From Flavobacterium sp. UMI-01 (GTDB lineage: Bacteria; Bacteroidota; Bacteroidia; Flavobacteriales; Flavobacteriaceae), in assembly GCF_019656315.1 (NCBI RefSeq), contig NZ_BPLU01000006.1:141521-205520 (forward strand): a stretch of DNA of 64,000 nucleotides, read 5' to 3'. A program made the position numbers and the translations under genes. The notes beneath the pieces were generated by a model. It did not search any database and had not been told where the DNA came from. It saw only the letters and a program-made list of their open reading frames with translations. Below, piece after piece: positions 63,867 to 64,000 of the stretch (position 1 is the first letter of the stretch; each line of letters begins with the position of its first letter).

Positions 63867-63896
63867 GTCCTTGGTTCGAGCCCAAGAGGGGGAGCT
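63867..63896. repeat. attR: right 30-bp direct repeat
   Basis: Perfect copy of 41563-41592, holding only the 3' part of tRNA-Asn. It is not a functional tRNA. Confidence 0.95.
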
Positions 63897-63909
63897 ACAT
63901 TGGAAGGAA

Positions 63910-63938
63910 GCCGTCTCAAAACTGAGACGGCTTTTTTG
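63910..63938 (+). terminator. Original chromosomal tRNA-Asn terminator (displaced)
   Basis: GCCGTCTCA (63910-63918) / TGAGACGGC (63923-63931), 4-nt loop, then TTTTTTG. It stands just after attR, where the uninterrupted tRNA-Asn would have ended, so it is host sequence separated from its gene by the island. Confidence 0.8.
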
Positions 63939-64000
63939 TATATATTTGGTTTTTTATAGGTTATTTCGTATATTTAGTTATTGATATTAGATAGTTAAAT

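Larger units (their letters stand above)
41563..63896. mobile_element. 22.3-kb integrative element in tRNA-Asn
   Basis: The boundaries are the 30-bp direct repeats. A tyrosine recombinase gene lies next to the tRNA end. The content is unlike the flanks: markedly A/T-richer, short accessory ORFs, a replication-like module and a five-gene defence operon. I see no relaxase, VirD4/VirB-like or phage structural gene. It is best called an integrative genomic island or satellite-like element. Whether it excises or transfers is unknown. Confidence 0.9.

Noticed and set aside
63867..63896. Second tRNA gene
   Set aside because: Only the 3' 28 nt of tRNA-Asn are present; there is no anticodon arm or 5' acceptor. 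It is attR.

Overview
The window is A+T-rich DNA from a Flavobacterium-like member of the Bacteroidota. The evidence is the gene families (DUF3078, DUF2480, DUF5689 and DUF3871 proteins, a TonB receptor with a carboxypeptidase-like plug, HemJ), the lack of Shine-Dalgarno sequences, and several promoters of the Bacteroidota form TTG-N19..24-TAnnTTTG. Most of the first 41.4 kb is ordinary chromosome. The last 22 kb is a mobile island inserted in a tRNA-Asn gene.

Positions 1-10.9 kb hold housekeeping genes: glucose-6-phosphate isomerase, a small membrane protein, an RlpA-like protein, a CYTH protein, DNA polymerase IV, an MscS channel, glycerol-3-phosphate dehydrogenase, aldose epimerase, a truncated-looking ORF, enoyl-CoA hydratase and a NtrY-like histidine kinase. 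Positions 11-20.9 kb are a near-complete heme block: hemJ, hemH and an AraC regulator lead leftward, and hemA, hemC, hemD, hemE, hemF and hemB lead rightward. A REP-associated (Y1/IS200-like) transposase sits between hemF and hemB with copies of its palindromic repeat on both sides. hemF and hemB each carry a short in-frame repeat insertion. Positions 21-41.4 kb hold a cytochrome c, a TonB receptor with a DUF5689 lipoprotein, an AsmA-like protein, two tandem FKBP lipoproteins, hflX, a SUF-type Fe-S operon (sufS, sufE, sufT, DUF2480, DUF3078) broken up by a GxxExxY gene, a serine hydrolase, a candidate structured RNA, a Gfo/Idh/MocA oxidoreductase and rseP.

The island runs from tRNA-Asn (41517-41590) to 63896. 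It is bounded by a perfect 30-bp direct repeat of the tRNA 3' end (41563-41592 and 63867-63896). In order it carries a tyrosine recombinase, an XRE repressor with a palindromic operator, and a string of small secreted or unknown proteins (one frameshifted, one with an internal stop, one built of 21-residue repeats). A DNA-metabolism module follows: a Sak4/AAA_24-like ATPase, a DUF3871 protein, a polymerase-like protein with its own strong promoter, a GIY-YIG/NUMOD1 endonuclease and a RepA-like ATPase. Last is a five-gene leftward defence operon: type III restriction Res and Mod, SIR2, HerA and an ApeA-like HEPN protein. No relaxase or conjugation gene is visible, so the island looks like an integrative element that may replicate when excised but needs another element to transfer.

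The best candidate for something undescribed is the tight coupling of type III R-M, SIR2-HerA and an ApeA-like HEPN protein in one operon (53939-63041). Next come the polymerase-like protein at 50666-52189 and the secreted-protein cassette.
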